A stretch of 64,000 nucleotides of DNA, taken from NCBI RefSeq assembly GCF_001675165.1, contig NZ_LROS01000012.1, positions 1 through 64,000 of the forward strand. The letters run 5' to 3'. Below, piece after piece: positions 35,760 through 45,088 of the stretch. Each line of letters starts with the position of its first letter. Positions within the stretch are counted from its first letter, which is position 1. This DNA comes from Clostridium ragsdalei P11 (lineage in GTDB: Bacteria > Bacillota > Clostridia > Clostridiales > Clostridiaceae). Below the pieces are notes generated by a model, which saw only the letters and a list, made by a program, of their open reading frames with translations, was not told where the DNA came from and searched no databases. The position numbers and the translations under genes were made by a program.

Positions 35760-37598
35760 CTATTTTTTTCTCTTATAGGTTGGTACTTTTTCCTCTATAA
35801 GTTTGATTATTTCCTCTTTATCTTCATTTACCACTTCTCTAAACTGTTTTATAGACTCCTCCACAAAAGTCATATCTATTTTACCTGGTTTTTCAACAAA
35901 TATCTTATCATGTTCTGTGGAAGTTAAAGCTACTTCATTCATAAGAAGTTCCTCATATAATTTCTCTCCTGGTCTTAAACCTGTATATTCTATTTTTATA
36001 TCCACATCAGGTTCATATCCAGATAAAGTTATAAGATCCTTAGCCAGATCTACTATTTTTACGGGTTTTCCCATATCAAGTACAAAAATTTCTCCACCAT
36101 GGGCTATGGCACCTGCCTGAATTACAAGCTGTGCTGCTTCAGGTATAGTCATAAAAAATCTATTTATTTCAGGATGGGTTACCGTAACAGGTCCCCCATG
36201 GGCTATTTGCTTTTTAAAAAGTGGAATTACCGAACCATTACTTCCTAAAACATTTCCAAATCTTACAGCTACATACTCAGTCTCACTAACTTCATCAAAA
36301 GCCTGCACCATAATTTCACAAAATCTCTTTGAAGCTCCCATAACATTAGTTGGATTAACTGCCTTATCCGTACTTATTTGAACAAACTTATCAACTTTAA
36401 ATTCATTACAACATTTCAGTACATTATAGGTACCAATTATATTATTCTTTACAGCTTCTGCCGGATTACCTTCCATAAGTGGAACGTGCTTATGAGCAGC
36501 TGCATGAAAAACTACTTCAGGTCTGTATTTATCAAATATACTTCTTAATCTATCTTCATCTCTTATAGAAGCTATAATTATGGCTTTATTTAATTTTGAA
36601 TAATTATAGTTTAATTCCATCTGCACGTCATAAACGTTATTTTCATATATGTCTAGTATCAAAAGTTGCTTTGGACCAAATCTAGCTATCTGCCTGCATA
36701 ATTCAGATCCTATAGATCCTCCACCACCTGTGACCATTATAACCTTATCTTTTATGTACTTATTTATATTTTCATTGTTAAGCTTAACTTCGTCTCTTCC
36801 AAGAAGATCTTCTATGTTTACATCTCTTAATTTGCTCATATTTAAATTTCCATCTATCATTTCATATATGCCAGGCAAAGTTTTAAGCTTGCATTTTGTA
36901 CTTTTACATATATTTATGATTTCCCTTTTAGTCTTGATATCTGCAGAAGGCATTGCAATTATTATTTCTTCTATCCTTGTTTCTTTACATATTCTCGGTA
37001 TGTCATCTCTTCCTCCTAAAACTTTTATACCATTTATCAACTTTTTTCTTTTTGTTGCATCATCATCTATAAGTCCAGCTACATCATAATTAAAATTTCT
37101 ATTTTTCTTTATCTCCTTTATAAGTACTGCCGATGCATCTCCTGCACCAATTATAAGTAGCCTTTTATTCCTTATTTTTTTATATTGTCCTACACTTTTA
37201 TCTTGGAGTAACCTGTATATAAATCTTATTCCGCCTAATGTTAGAACAGATAATATCCAAAAAATTATATGTACGGTATATGGAAATCTATAGTACCTAT
37301 TTTCAAGAAACTTATAATTTATAAAATAGCTGTAAATTACAAATATAATATTGGATACAGAAACAGAATATACAATAGAAATTAACTCTTCTACCGATGC
37401 ATATTTCCATATACTATCGTATAAATTAAAAACTTTGTTAAATACTAAAGTTATAATTACCATAGGAATAACTGAAATTTTTAAAAATATTATATATTCC
37501 TGCTGTATATTAAAATCAAATTTAAGTAATAAGGCAAAATATAAGGAACCTATAAGAAATAATATATCGTATACTATGAGTTTTTTGTCTTTTTGCAT
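35760..37598 (-). CDS. Membrane-anchored UDP-sugar 4,6-dehydratase (CapD/WbpM/PglF family)
   Basis: A 612-residue protein. Four membrane helices (residues 1-115), a first Rossmann-like domain (IIGAGDASAVLIKE, about 150), then the SDR domain (VTGGGGSIGSELCRQI, about 290; STDKAVNPTNVMGASKR with the MxxxK variant of the catalytic motif). Members dehydrate UDP-GlcNAc to a 4-keto-6-deoxy sugar, the first step to bacillosamine, QuiNAc or FucNAc type sugars. First gene of the glycan operon, behind a promoter at 37652-37679. Confidence 0.92.
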   Translation of the reverse strand: MQKDKKLIVYDILFLIGSLYFALLLKFDFNIQQEYIIFLKISVIPMVIITLVFNKVFNLYDSIWKYASVEELISIVYSVSVSNIIFVIYSYFINYKFLENRYYRFPYTVHIIFWILSVLTLGGIRFIYRLLQDKSVGQYKKIRNKRLLIIGAGDASAVLIKEIKKNRNFNYDVAGLIDDDATKRKKLINGIKVLGGRDDIPRICKETRIEEIIIAMPSADIKTKREIINICKSTKCKLKTLPGIYEMIDGNLNMSKLRDVNIEDLLGRDEVKLNNENINKYIKDKVIMVTGGGGSIGSELCRQIARFGPKQLLILDIYENNVYDVQMELNYNYSKLNKAIIIASIRDEDRLRSIFDKYRPEVVFHAAAHKHVPLMEGNPAEAVKNNIIGTYNVLKCCNEFKVDKFVQISTDKAVNPTNVMGASKRFCEIMVQAFDEVSETEYVAVRFGNVLGSNGSVIPLFKKQIAHGGPVTVTHPEINRFFMTIPEAAQLVIQAGAIAHGGEIFVLDMGKPVKIVDLAKDLITLSGYEPDVDIKIEYTGLRPGEKLYEELLMNEVALTSTEHDKIFVEKPGKIDMTFVEESIKQFREVVNEDKEEIIKLIEEKVPTYKRKK

Positions 37599-37651
37599 TT
37601 CAACACTTCCTAAATTATTGTAAAAATTTTATATAAAAACTCCCTTTATCT

Positions 37652-37679
37652 ATTTTACATCATAAACAAAATTATTCAA
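37652..37679 (-). promoter_or_regulatory. Predicted promoter of the glycan operon
   Basis: On the minus strand TTGAAT, a 16-bp spacer and TAAAAT lie about 50-80 bp upstream of the dehydratase start. This is the best vegetative-type promoter in the gap and could drive genes down to 16 kb. Confidence 0.55.
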
Positions 37680-37718
37680 CACATTTTTTAACAGGTAATG
37701 TCATACATCACACAATTT

Positions 37719-37749
37719 AATACTGCTGTTCTATTTCACCAGCAGTATT
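37719..37749 (-). terminator. Weak terminator hairpin after galU
   Basis: A perfect 10-bp stem (AATACTGCTG with CAGCAGTATT) lies about 90 bp past the galU stop. The following minus-strand sequence has few T residues, so termination may be partial and the glycan operon could receive read-through. Confidence 0.4.
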
Positions 37750-37837
37750 GATAAATTAATTAATTTTTTGTTACTAAATAAATTGCACCTATAATTTCAC
37801 ATAAATTCTAAAATTATAGATGCAGCTTTATTAAACT

Positions 37838-38755
37838 CTATTTCTTCTGAGAATTAGAAGTTATATCATCATAAACTTCTTTAAATATCTTTTGTTCTTT
37901 TAAATCTAAAAGATATTTCATAAAAGGCTTTTTTAATTCATCCCTCTTCAGGGCATATTCCACAGTGGCTTGTAAAAATCCAAGTTTGTCTCCCACATCA
38001 TACCTTCTTCCCTCAAAATTATATGCATACATAGCTTCATTTTGAGCTAAAGTTCTCAGGGCATCTGTGAGTTGAATTTCTCCTCCCTTTCCTGGAGTAG
38101 TGTTCTCTAATATTTCAAATATGGATGGTGTTATTATATATCTTCCAAGTATGGCTATATTAGACGGAGCCTCTTCCACTTTAGGTTTTTCTATTAAATC
38201 TTTAACTTTGTATACCTTATCTTCTATATACATTCCTTTTACTATACCATATCTATCTACATATTCTTTAGGAACCTCCTGTACACCTATAATTGAGGTT
38301 TTATATTCATCATAGCATTTTATAAGCTGTTTTAAACATGGCTCTTTACTATCTACCACATCATCGCCGAGCATTACCGCAAAAGGTTGATTTCCAACAA
38401 AAGTTTTTGCACAACTTATTGCATGTCCAAGGCCCTTTGGTTCCTTCTGTCTTATGTAGTATATATCTGCCATATTTGATATATCCTGTACCATTTTCAA
38501 AAGATCTTTCTTGTCTTTATTCTCCAGTTCCTGTTCCAATTCTACGGATTTATCAAAGTGATCTTCTATTGCCCTTTTATTTTTTCCTGTTATTATTAAA
38601 ATTTCTTCTATTCCAGATGCTACTGCTTCTTCTATAATATATTGGATGGTAGGTTTATCTACTATAGGCAGCATTTCCTTAGGTTGAGCCTTCGTGGCCG
38701 GTAAAAACCTTGTTCCAAGACCAGCAGCTGGTATTATAGCCTTTTTTACATTCAC
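37838..38755 (-). CDS. galU: UTP-glucose-1-phosphate uridylyltransferase
   Basis: A 305-residue GalU. Motifs: KKAIIPAAGLGTRFLPATKAQPKEMLP (nucleotide loop split here by function), LGDDVV, EKPKVEEAPSN, GRYI and GGEIQLTDAL. It makes UDP-glucose from UTP and glucose-1-phosphate, the donor for surface glycans and glycolipids. The GTG at 38755 is 8 nt behind AAAGGAG. It follows the TPR gene and pgcA, whose product supplies glucose-1-phosphate. Confidence 0.94.
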   Translation of the reverse strand: MNVKKAIIPAAGLGTRFLPATKAQPKEMLPIVDKPTIQYIIEEAVASGIEEILIITGKNKRAIEDHFDKSVELEQELENKDKKDLLKMVQDISNMADIYYIRQKEPKGLGHAISCAKTFVGNQPFAVMLGDDVVDSKEPCLKQLIKCYDEYKTSIIGVQEVPKEYVDRYGIVKGMYIEDKVYKVKDLIEKPKVEEAPSNIAILGRYIITPSIFEILENTTPGKGGEIQLTDALRTLAQNEAMYAYNFEGRRYDVGDKLGFLQATVEYALKRDELKKPFMKYLLDLKEQKIFKEVYDDITSNSQKK

Positions 38756-38790
38756 CTTAAAATCTCCTTTCGCATTCATGTTACATAGGA

Positions 38791-39873
38791 TTACTTTTTT
38801 TCAACCTTCTTAATAAAGTTATCTATTTCAATAACTACTTCATCTTTAGGATCTATTTTCTTTGCGATTTCCAGATGTTTTTTTGCATCTTGTAAATTTC
38901 CAGAGTCCAAATAGCACATTATAAGATTAGTGCATATTTCTACGGATCTAGTAGCTTCAAATGCTTTTCTCAAATAAGCTATAGCCTTTTCATAGTCTCC
39001 AATAGATGCATAATTTATACCCATTTCGTTTACAATTTCTACTATACTGCTGTCTATATTAAGTGCATCATTTAAGTAATAAATTGCCTTTTCATAATTT
39101 TCTAGTTTTCTATATCCAACTGCTATGTAGTAATATAAGGAAGCATTATCTCCAAAAGTATCCATAAGAGGTATTAACAATTTTAGTGCCTCTTCAGGAT
39201 TATCTTCTAAAAGCTCTTTTCCCCTGTCATAGTGTACAATGGATTTAAGTTCTTCTTTCATATCTGTTATCTCTAAGGTTTCTTTTCCACCTTTTCCTAC
39301 ATAGTTATTTATATAAAACAATGCTTTCTCATAATCTCCGTCTTCTCTTTTAATAAGGGATTCATAAAGATATGGCAGTGCATAATTTTCTTTGGATTCG
39401 GCTCTTTTTAATATCTCCAATTCCTCTTCCTTATAGATTTTATTGGTTTTTCTAATCTCATCTACCATGGATATAAGTTTGTCATATATTTCTGTAGAAT
39501 CTTCCATAATAGATAACCCTTTTAACAATATATAAGCATCTTCATATTCTTTATTTTTAACATTCCTCGCTATTATGCCTTTTATAAATCTAATATATTC
39601 ATTATTTCCAGCTATTATACTTTTATAGTGATTACTAAACCTAAAATTTTCATCTGCACCTAATACGTAAAACATGCCTTCAATAAAATACCCTATTGGT
39701 ATTCTATCCATATTGTTTTTAATTTTAACATTGTCAACTATATTTTTAGAATTTAAAGGCAAATATATATCTCCTGGAAAAGTAACTTTAAATATTTTTT
39801 CTAAACTTTTTTCATTTACTTCTACAAATAATAATTTAGATAATTTTTCTGCAAAATGTGATTTTATATCCAT
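38791..39873 (-). CDS. Tetratricopeptide-repeat protein
   Basis: A 360-residue soluble protein. The first third is unassigned; from about residue 170 there are five or so TPR units (for example ASLYYYIAVGYRKLENYEKAI and NEMGINYASIGDYEKAIAYL). TPR arrays mediate protein contacts. The ATG at 39873 is 7 nt behind GGTGG and follows the pgcA stop at once, so it is co-translated with pgcA and galU. Function unknown; a scaffold for sugar-nucleotide or envelope enzymes is only a guess. Confidence 0.75.
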   Translation of the reverse strand: MDIKSHFAEKLSKLLFVEVNEKSLEKIFKVTFPGDIYLPLNSKNIVDNVKIKNNMDRIPIGYFIEGMFYVLGADENFRFSNHYKSIIAGNNEYIRFIKGIIARNVKNKEYEDAYILLKGLSIMEDSTEIYDKLISMVDEIRKTNKIYKEEELEILKRAESKENYALPYLYESLIKREDGDYEKALFYINNYVGKGGKETLEITDMKEELKSIVHYDRGKELLEDNPEEALKLLIPLMDTFGDNASLYYYIAVGYRKLENYEKAIYYLNDALNIDSSIVEIVNEMGINYASIGDYEKAIAYLRKAFEATRSVEICTNLIMCYLDSGNLQDAKKHLEIAKKIDPKDEVVIEIDNFIKKVEKK

Positions 39874-39896
39874 TAATTTACCACCTACACAATTTA

Positions 39897-41624
39897 TTAG
39901 CAATTTACATCGTCTATTATTTTCATAACTCTTTTCTCAAATACATTCATTTTTTCTTCAGCATCTTTCAAACTGTTTCCTATTATTGAAAGATAAATTT
40001 TTATTTTAGGTTCCGTTCCCGAAGGCCTAACTACAAACCAGGATTTATCTTCCATAATAAATTTCAGTACATTTGACTTAGGTAAATGTATTATATTTTC
40101 ATTTATATTTATTAAATCTTTTTCTACACTTAACTTATAGTCTAACTTTTTAACTATTTTTGTATCACCAAGTGTTCTTTTCATGGAATGCCTCATATAC
40201 TGTAGAATTTTTTCTATTTTTTCGTGACCTTCTCTTCCTTTAAGTTCTACTGAAATCAATTTTTCTTTATAAAACCCATATTTTTTATAGAGATTTAATA
40301 GAGCTTCGTAAAGACTTATGCCCTTCGTTTTATAGTACAGCGTCATTTCACATATAAGAGTAGCTGCAATTACAGCATCCTTGTCTCTTACAAAATCTCC
40401 TGCCAGATAGCCGTAGCTTTCTTCAAATCCAAATATATACTCTTTATTTTCCTTGCTTTTAAATTCTTTTATTTTTTCTCCTATATATTTGAATCCAGTT
40501 AACACATTTACTAATTCTACCCCATATTCTTTTGCTATATCTTGAACCATCTCTGTAGTCACTATAGTTTTTACCACAGCACCATTTTTGGGCAACTTAT
40601 CAATTTCCTTTAGTGATGAAATAATATAATGGGTTAAAAGAACACCTACTTGATTTCCAGTAAGTGTTTTATACTGGCCTTCTACATTCTTCACTACTAT
40701 CCCTATTCTATCACAATCTGGATCTGTTCCAAATATTATATCTGGCTTTATAGTCTGTGCCATATCTAAAGCCAGTTCAAAAACTCTAGGATCTTCGGGA
40801 TTAGGATATTCTGCTGTTGGAAAACTTCCATCTGGGCTTTCTTGTTCTTTTACTATATTCACATTTTCATATCCAAGTTCTTTAAGCGCCCTTCTCACTG
40901 GAATATTACCAGTTCCATGCAGCGGAGTATATATTATTTTTAAATCTTTTGCATGCGCTTCTATAAGATCTTTCCTTATAGCCAGGCTCTTTACCTTCTC
41001 TATATAGGATTTATCTATATCTTCTCCCAGCATATGAAGTATACCTTTGTTTTCAGCTTCTTTTAAATCCATATGTTTTATTTCTGAAAAATCACTGATA
41101 CTTTCTATACAAGATAGTATTTCATTTGCAAAATCATCTGTTACCTGTCCACCATCTTCCCCATATACCTTATATCCATTATATTGCTTTGGGTTATGAG
41201 ATGCTGTTATAACAATACCTGCCTTGCTTTTAAGTTCTCTTACTGCATAGGAGAGCATTGGTGTTGGATGAAGAGTTTTAAAAAGATTTACTTCTATGCC
41301 ATTCGCACATAAATTACTTGCAGCAGCCTCTGCAAATTCCTTGGACATTATTCTACAATCATAAGCTATGCATACGGAAATATTTGTATTATATTTTTTT
41401 ATAAGATATTTTGATAATCCTTCTGTAGCTTTTCCCACAGTATATATATTCATTCTATTACTGCCTATACCTATTACGCCTCTAAGACCTCCTGTGCCAA
41501 ACTCCAAGTCCTTATAAAATCTATCTTCTATTTCCTTTTCATCTTCTATATTTTTTAGTTCTATTTTTCCATCGTCATCCACATAAGGTGAACTCAACCA
41601 ATATTCATATTTTTCTCTATACAT
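39897..41624 (-). CDS. pgcA: Phosphoglucomutase/phospho-sugar mutase
   Basis: A 575-residue alpha-D-phosphohexomutase of the PgcA/PGM2-like group. Phosphoserine loop TASHNPKQYNGYKVYG, metal loop DPDCDRIG, substrate loop FEESYGY and phosphate-binding VRPSGTEPKIKIY. It interconverts glucose-6-phosphate and glucose-1-phosphate, feeding galU downstream. ATG behind AGGAGG. First gene of the pgcA-TPR-galU run. Confidence 0.93.
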   Translation of the reverse strand: MYREKYEYWLSSPYVDDDGKIELKNIEDEKEIEDRFYKDLEFGTGGLRGVIGIGSNRMNIYTVGKATEGLSKYLIKKYNTNISVCIAYDCRIMSKEFAEAAASNLCANGIEVNLFKTLHPTPMLSYAVRELKSKAGIVITASHNPKQYNGYKVYGEDGGQVTDDFANEILSCIESISDFSEIKHMDLKEAENKGILHMLGEDIDKSYIEKVKSLAIRKDLIEAHAKDLKIIYTPLHGTGNIPVRRALKELGYENVNIVKEQESPDGSFPTAEYPNPEDPRVFELALDMAQTIKPDIIFGTDPDCDRIGIVVKNVEGQYKTLTGNQVGVLLTHYIISSLKEIDKLPKNGAVVKTIVTTEMVQDIAKEYGVELVNVLTGFKYIGEKIKEFKSKENKEYIFGFEESYGYLAGDFVRDKDAVIAATLICEMTLYYKTKGISLYEALLNLYKKYGFYKEKLISVELKGREGHEKIEKILQYMRHSMKRTLGDTKIVKKLDYKLSVEKDLININENIIHLPKSNVLKFIMEDKSWFVVRPSGTEPKIKIYLSIIGNSLKDAEEKMNVFEKRVMKIIDDVNC

Positions 41625-41776
41625 TATCTTTACCTCCTATATGCAATATTTAACATTTACTATTATACTATAAACTATATCTAAAAACATGTATACAACC
41701 ATATTTTTACCTCATAATATATATATATAACTTATTTCTTAATTTTAGGTTAATTTATTTATATAAATTGGTATTA

Positions 41777-41868
41777 TTGAATCTCTATATGAATTAACAT
41801 ATAATGATATTAGTTTTTACTAAGTATGATTATCCCTTTAATTCCAAGAGTTAAAGGGTATTTTTTTT
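41777..41868 (+). promoter_or_regulatory. Promoter and attenuator-like leader of the decarboxylase gene
   Basis: TTGAAT (41777-41782), 17 bp and TATAAT (41800-41805) form a good promoter. About 20 nt after the expected start comes an intrinsic terminator: stem TATCCCTTTAA with TTAAAGGGTA and eight T residues (41831-41868). The ribosome site of the decarboxylase gene follows at once. A terminator placed between promoter and gene suggests transcription attenuation. No known riboswitch or T-box fits the short leader. Confidence 0.6.
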
Positions 41869-41876
41869 GAAGGAAG

Positions 41877-43349
41877 GTGTTTATCAAGGTGTATAAATTA
41901 GATCAAAGTGAAACTCCACTATTTGACGCATTAATGGAATACGTAAATAGGAATACCATTCCTTTTCATGTGCCAGGTCATAAAAAAGGGAACGGTATAG
42001 ACGAAGAATTTAAAAAATTTATGGGAGAAAATCCCTTTAAAATTGACGTTACTGTATTTAAATTAGTGGATAGTCTTCACCATCCTACTGGTCCAATAAA
42101 AAGGGCACAGCAATTAGCTGCAGATGCCTATGGCTCTGATGCCGCTTTTTTTTCAATACATGGAACATCTGGTGCTATACAAACCATGATCATGTCTGTA
42201 GTGAATTCAGGAGATAAAATAATAATTCCAAGAAACGTACACAAATCCGTTACTGCTGGAATTATATTAAGTGGTGCAATACCTGTATATATGCAGCCTG
42301 AACTAGATAAAACAATAGGAATTGCCCATGGTGTTACTTCTGAAACCGTAGAGGATACTTTAAAACAAAATCCTGATGCAAAGGCCGTTTTAATTATAAA
42401 TCCTACCTATTACGGAGTTGCTGCAGACATTAAAAAAATATCAGATATAGTACACAGTTATGATATTCCTTTAATTGTAGACGAGGCCCATGGACCACAC
42501 CTTGGTTTTAACGATAATTTACCAATATCAGCTATGCAAGCTGGTGCCGATATGTGTTCCCAAAGTACTCATAAAATAATAGGAGCCATGACTCAGTGTT
42601 CGCTGCTTCACGTTCGCTCAGAACGTATTGATATACACAGGGTTCAACAAGTTTTATCTCTACTCCAAACAACTTCACCTTCTTATGTATTAATGGCTTC
42701 ACTGGATTGTGCCAGGAGACAAATAGCTCTCTATGGAAAAGAACTGCTGAGTAAAGCTATTGACCTGTCAAGTTATGCCAGGTATAAAATCAACAATATA
42801 CCAGGATTATACTGTTTTGGGGAAGAAATAGTTGGTAACCCTGGCGTAGTGTCCCTTGATCCTACCAAAATAACCATAACCTGTAGAGATTTGGGCATTA
42901 CAGGCTATGACTTAGATATGATTTTATCAAATAAGTATCATATACAAATGGAACTCTCAGATTTATATAATATTTTAGCTGTTGGTTCTTTTGGAGATAC
43001 TAAAGAAAATATAGATGCCCTTATAAATTCTCTAGAAGAAGTCAGCAAAGAATACTATGGGAGAGGAAATAGAAAATCAGACTTTCTGGATATACCTCCT
43101 ATACCAGTACAATTAAAAATTCCAAGAGATGCTTTTAATTCTGAAAAAACGCCGGTGCTGTTAAAAGACAGCATAGGTATGATAAGTGGAGAATTTTTAA
43201 TGGCATATCCTCCTGGAATACCAGTGCTTTGTCCCGGTGAAGAAATAACAAAAGAAATTGTAGACTACGTACAAGAGCTAAAAGATACTGGATTGTATGT
43301 TCAAGGTACAGAAGACCCTGAAGTTGAATATATAAAAGTAGTAAAATAA
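41877..43349 (+). CDS. Orn/Lys/Arg decarboxylase family protein
   Basis: A PLP-dependent decarboxylase of 490 residues (GTG 41877) or 486 (GTG 41889). The short clostridial SpeA/Cad type: FHVPGHKKG near the start, SIHGTSGAIQ, VDEAHGPHLGF and the PLP lysine in STHKIIGAM, then a C-terminal domain ending PPGIPVLCPGEEIT. It yields agmatine, cadaverine or putrescine; sequence alone does not decide. The start at 41889, 12 nt behind AGGAAG, may be the better one. Single gene behind an attenuator-like leader; a large hairpin repeat follows it. Confidence 0.9.
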   Translation: MFIKVYKLDQSETPLFDALMEYVNRNTIPFHVPGHKKGNGIDEEFKKFMGENPFKIDVTVFKLVDSLHHPTGPIKRAQQLAADAYGSDAAFFSIHGTSGAIQTMIMSVVNSGDKIIIPRNVHKSVTAGIILSGAIPVYMQPELDKTIGIAHGVTSETVEDTLKQNPDAKAVLIINPTYYGVAADIKKISDIVHSYDIPLIVDEAHGPHLGFNDNLPISAMQAGADMCSQSTHKIIGAMTQCSLLHVRSERIDIHRVQQVLSLLQTTSPSYVLMASLDCARRQIALYGKELLSKAIDLSSYARYKINNIPGLYCFGEEIVGNPGVVSLDPTKITITCRDLGITGYDLDMILSNKYHIQMELSDLYNILAVGSFGDTKENIDALINSLEEVSKEYYGRGNRKSDFLDIPPIPVQLKIPRDAFNSEKTPVLLKDSIGMISGEFLMAYPPGIPVLCPGEEITKEIVDYVQELKDTGLYVQGTEDPEVEYIKVVK

Positions 43350-43380
43350 TTTCTCAAATAAAAATAGAATTACACTGCAG

Positions 43381-43566
43381 ATATGCTGACAAATTTCATT
43401 ACAATAAAAACTTTTAATAAGTCTAAAGCTCGCTATTTTGAAAATCTAAAAAAGCTTATATAAACTCGTACCTCAGACATATATAAGCTTTTAAGATTTT
43501 CTAAAATACCTCGCTAAGACTTATTGAAAAAGTTTTTAAATGTAATTTCAATTTTGTCAGCATATT
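43381..43566 (+). repeat. Large hairpin element, family Q type A, copy A1
   Basis: A perfect 13-bp terminal inverted repeat (ATATGCTGACAAA at 43381, TTTGTCAGCATAT ending 43566) encloses a nearly complete palindrome. The inner stem GCTTATATA/TATATAAGC holds the loop AACTCGTACCTCAGACA (43463-43479). AATAAGTCTAA and CTAAGACTTATT pair further out. Copy A2 at 60343-60548 matches it closely in the opposite orientation. It could terminate the decarboxylase transcript, but loop conservation points to more than a terminator. Confidence 0.85.
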
Positions 43567-43618
43567 CCTAAGTATAAGTTTAATTTTTAGTTAGAAATAT
43601 TATTTTAGGCATAAACTG

Positions 43619-43659
43619 CTTATAAATATATAATACAATGATCTCTAACTTAAAAATCA
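43619..43659. repeat. 41-bp repeat R, copy 1
   Basis: It matches 50113-50153 at 37 of 41 positions. Both copies lie next to a type A hairpin element, so R may be an outer part of the same family. Confidence 0.6.
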
Positions 43660-43836
43660 TTACATAACTCAACTTATACACATACAAAATTTTAACTTAA
43701 TATCAATGAATCTTACTTAGTGTGAAAAGCAGAGAACTTAAATCTTTGATTTGGCCATAGTCGCTTTCGCTGTGTGTGGAGGTATTACAGTAAGTAGCCA
43801 TCAGATAAAAAGAAAGTCTATCATAAATTCATAAAC

Positions 43837-44736
43837 CTAAAATACTTGCCTTGAATTTGTCTTTTTATATAAGATTGCAGATATTAATCCAGTAATAAGT
43901 ATTGCTGCTATGGTGTATCTTGACATAAATCCCATCAAACCGTGTTTATTATCATCAAAGAGTATGTAAAATAAACCGCAAGTTTCTAGAAAAACTAATA
44001 CTATAAAAAATATAGGTAATTTTCTTTCTGAATAAATTATACCTAAAAATGCTATAGCAAATACTATCCATGATGCAAGGTATAATATATAGCTATAATT
44101 TCTAAATTTACTCCAAATGCTCTTATAATACAAATCTTCATACTCAGCCATTCCTTTATCGTCTAGCTTATTTTGACTATTTGTATACTTGAAAGTAACA
44201 CTATATTTTAAAGTTTTTTTATCCTTAGCATAAATATAGGATACTTCAAAATCAGAATTCTTTTCTGACATTGGAATTTTATTTCCTCTATAATATGAAA
44301 ATAATTCTTTATGATCTTTCCATACAGAACAATAATAAATGCCATTATTGTTTTGAGAATTATATTTATCAAGTTTTTCAGTTATTTTTTTTTCAGTGTC
44401 TTTACTAAAGTTATCTTCACTTTTTAAAATATCCGCTAGTTCATGCGTAACTATGTAGGAAGACTGTTTATAGTAATGGGTACCAAAACCATTTTTAGAA
44501 AAAGTAATCTCATTTTTATTATATATTAAACTTAATGCAGCACCAATTAAGTAAATAACTATAGCACATAAAAACAAATACTTCCAAAACTTTTTCTGTT
44601 TTGAAATAATTAATGATAATTCAGCGTCTACTTCCTTTACTGATCCGAACTCTTTTATGGCAATATCAATACTATCATCTTCATTTAATCCCTTACTCTG
44701 GAGCTCTTTTGTTCTTTCATTCAAGTGAGTTTTCAT
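43837..44736 (-). CDS. Membrane protein with HAAS/permease-prefix-like N-terminus, possibly truncated
   Basis: A 299-residue protein. Its first 45 residues (HLNERTKELQSKGLNEDDSI...EFGSVKEVDAELSLI) match the second half of the HAAS/permease prefix domain 1 found in DUF1700-type proteins. A membrane helix follows (about 50-71), then an extracytoplasmic part and three C-terminal helices. The usual first 20-30 residues of the domain are missing: an in-frame TAA lies 10 codons upstream, so the gene may have lost its 5' end. Relatives usually pair with a PadR regulator, absent here. Function unknown; envelope stress or transport is plausible. Confidence 0.6.
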   Translation of the reverse strand: MKTHLNERTKELQSKGLNEDDSIDIAIKEFGSVKEVDAELSLIISKQKKFWKYLFLCAIVIYLIGAALSLIYNKNEITFSKNGFGTHYYKQSSYIVTHELADILKSEDNFSKDTEKKITEKLDKYNSQNNNGIYYCSVWKDHKELFSYYRGNKIPMSEKNSDFEVSYIYAKDKKTLKYSVTFKYTNSQNKLDDKGMAEYEDLYYKSIWSKFRNYSYILYLASWIVFAIAFLGIIYSERKLPIFFIVLVFLETCGLFYILFDDNKHGLMGFMSRYTIAAILITGLISAILYKKTNSRQVF

Positions 44737-45088
44737 TTCTTCTTTTTTAACGCACCCCGAATTTTAAAGCTTTTTGCTCTTTGAAAAAACTCCAGTTTTA
44801 AAAAATATTTTCTATTTTCATTTTCTAAAATAATAGGGTTTCTCTAATGATGTTTTACGTATATATTTTTCGATGCGTTAATGGGCATCCTTTTGTTCTT
44901 TATAATTAAAAATCTATCTATCATAAATTTATAATACATCAACATAATATTTGAAATGTGACCCAAAAATACTGCAGAATTCAAAGTTGAATAATGCAGT
45001 ATTTATAAAAATTGTTCGATTTTTTGATTGTTTTGTTAGCGGTGAATTTAACTTCCCATATTTAGCTTGCCATACTTTACTATTGCAA
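44737..45088. other. Gap with possible decayed sequence
   Basis: 352 bp between the HAAS-like gene and the end of the permease gene. It is AT-rich with a few broken reading frames and no clear gene, terminator or repeat. It may hold the lost upstream part of the HAAS-like gene or its partner. Confidence 0.4.

Larger units (their letters stand above)
43350..43836. other. Intergenic region with hairpin element A1 and repeat R
   Basis: 487 bp between convergent genes. It contains the element A1 (43381-43566) and a 41-bp sequence at 43619-43659 that recurs at 50113-50153. The remaining DNA up to 43836 shows no gene. Confidence 0.6.
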
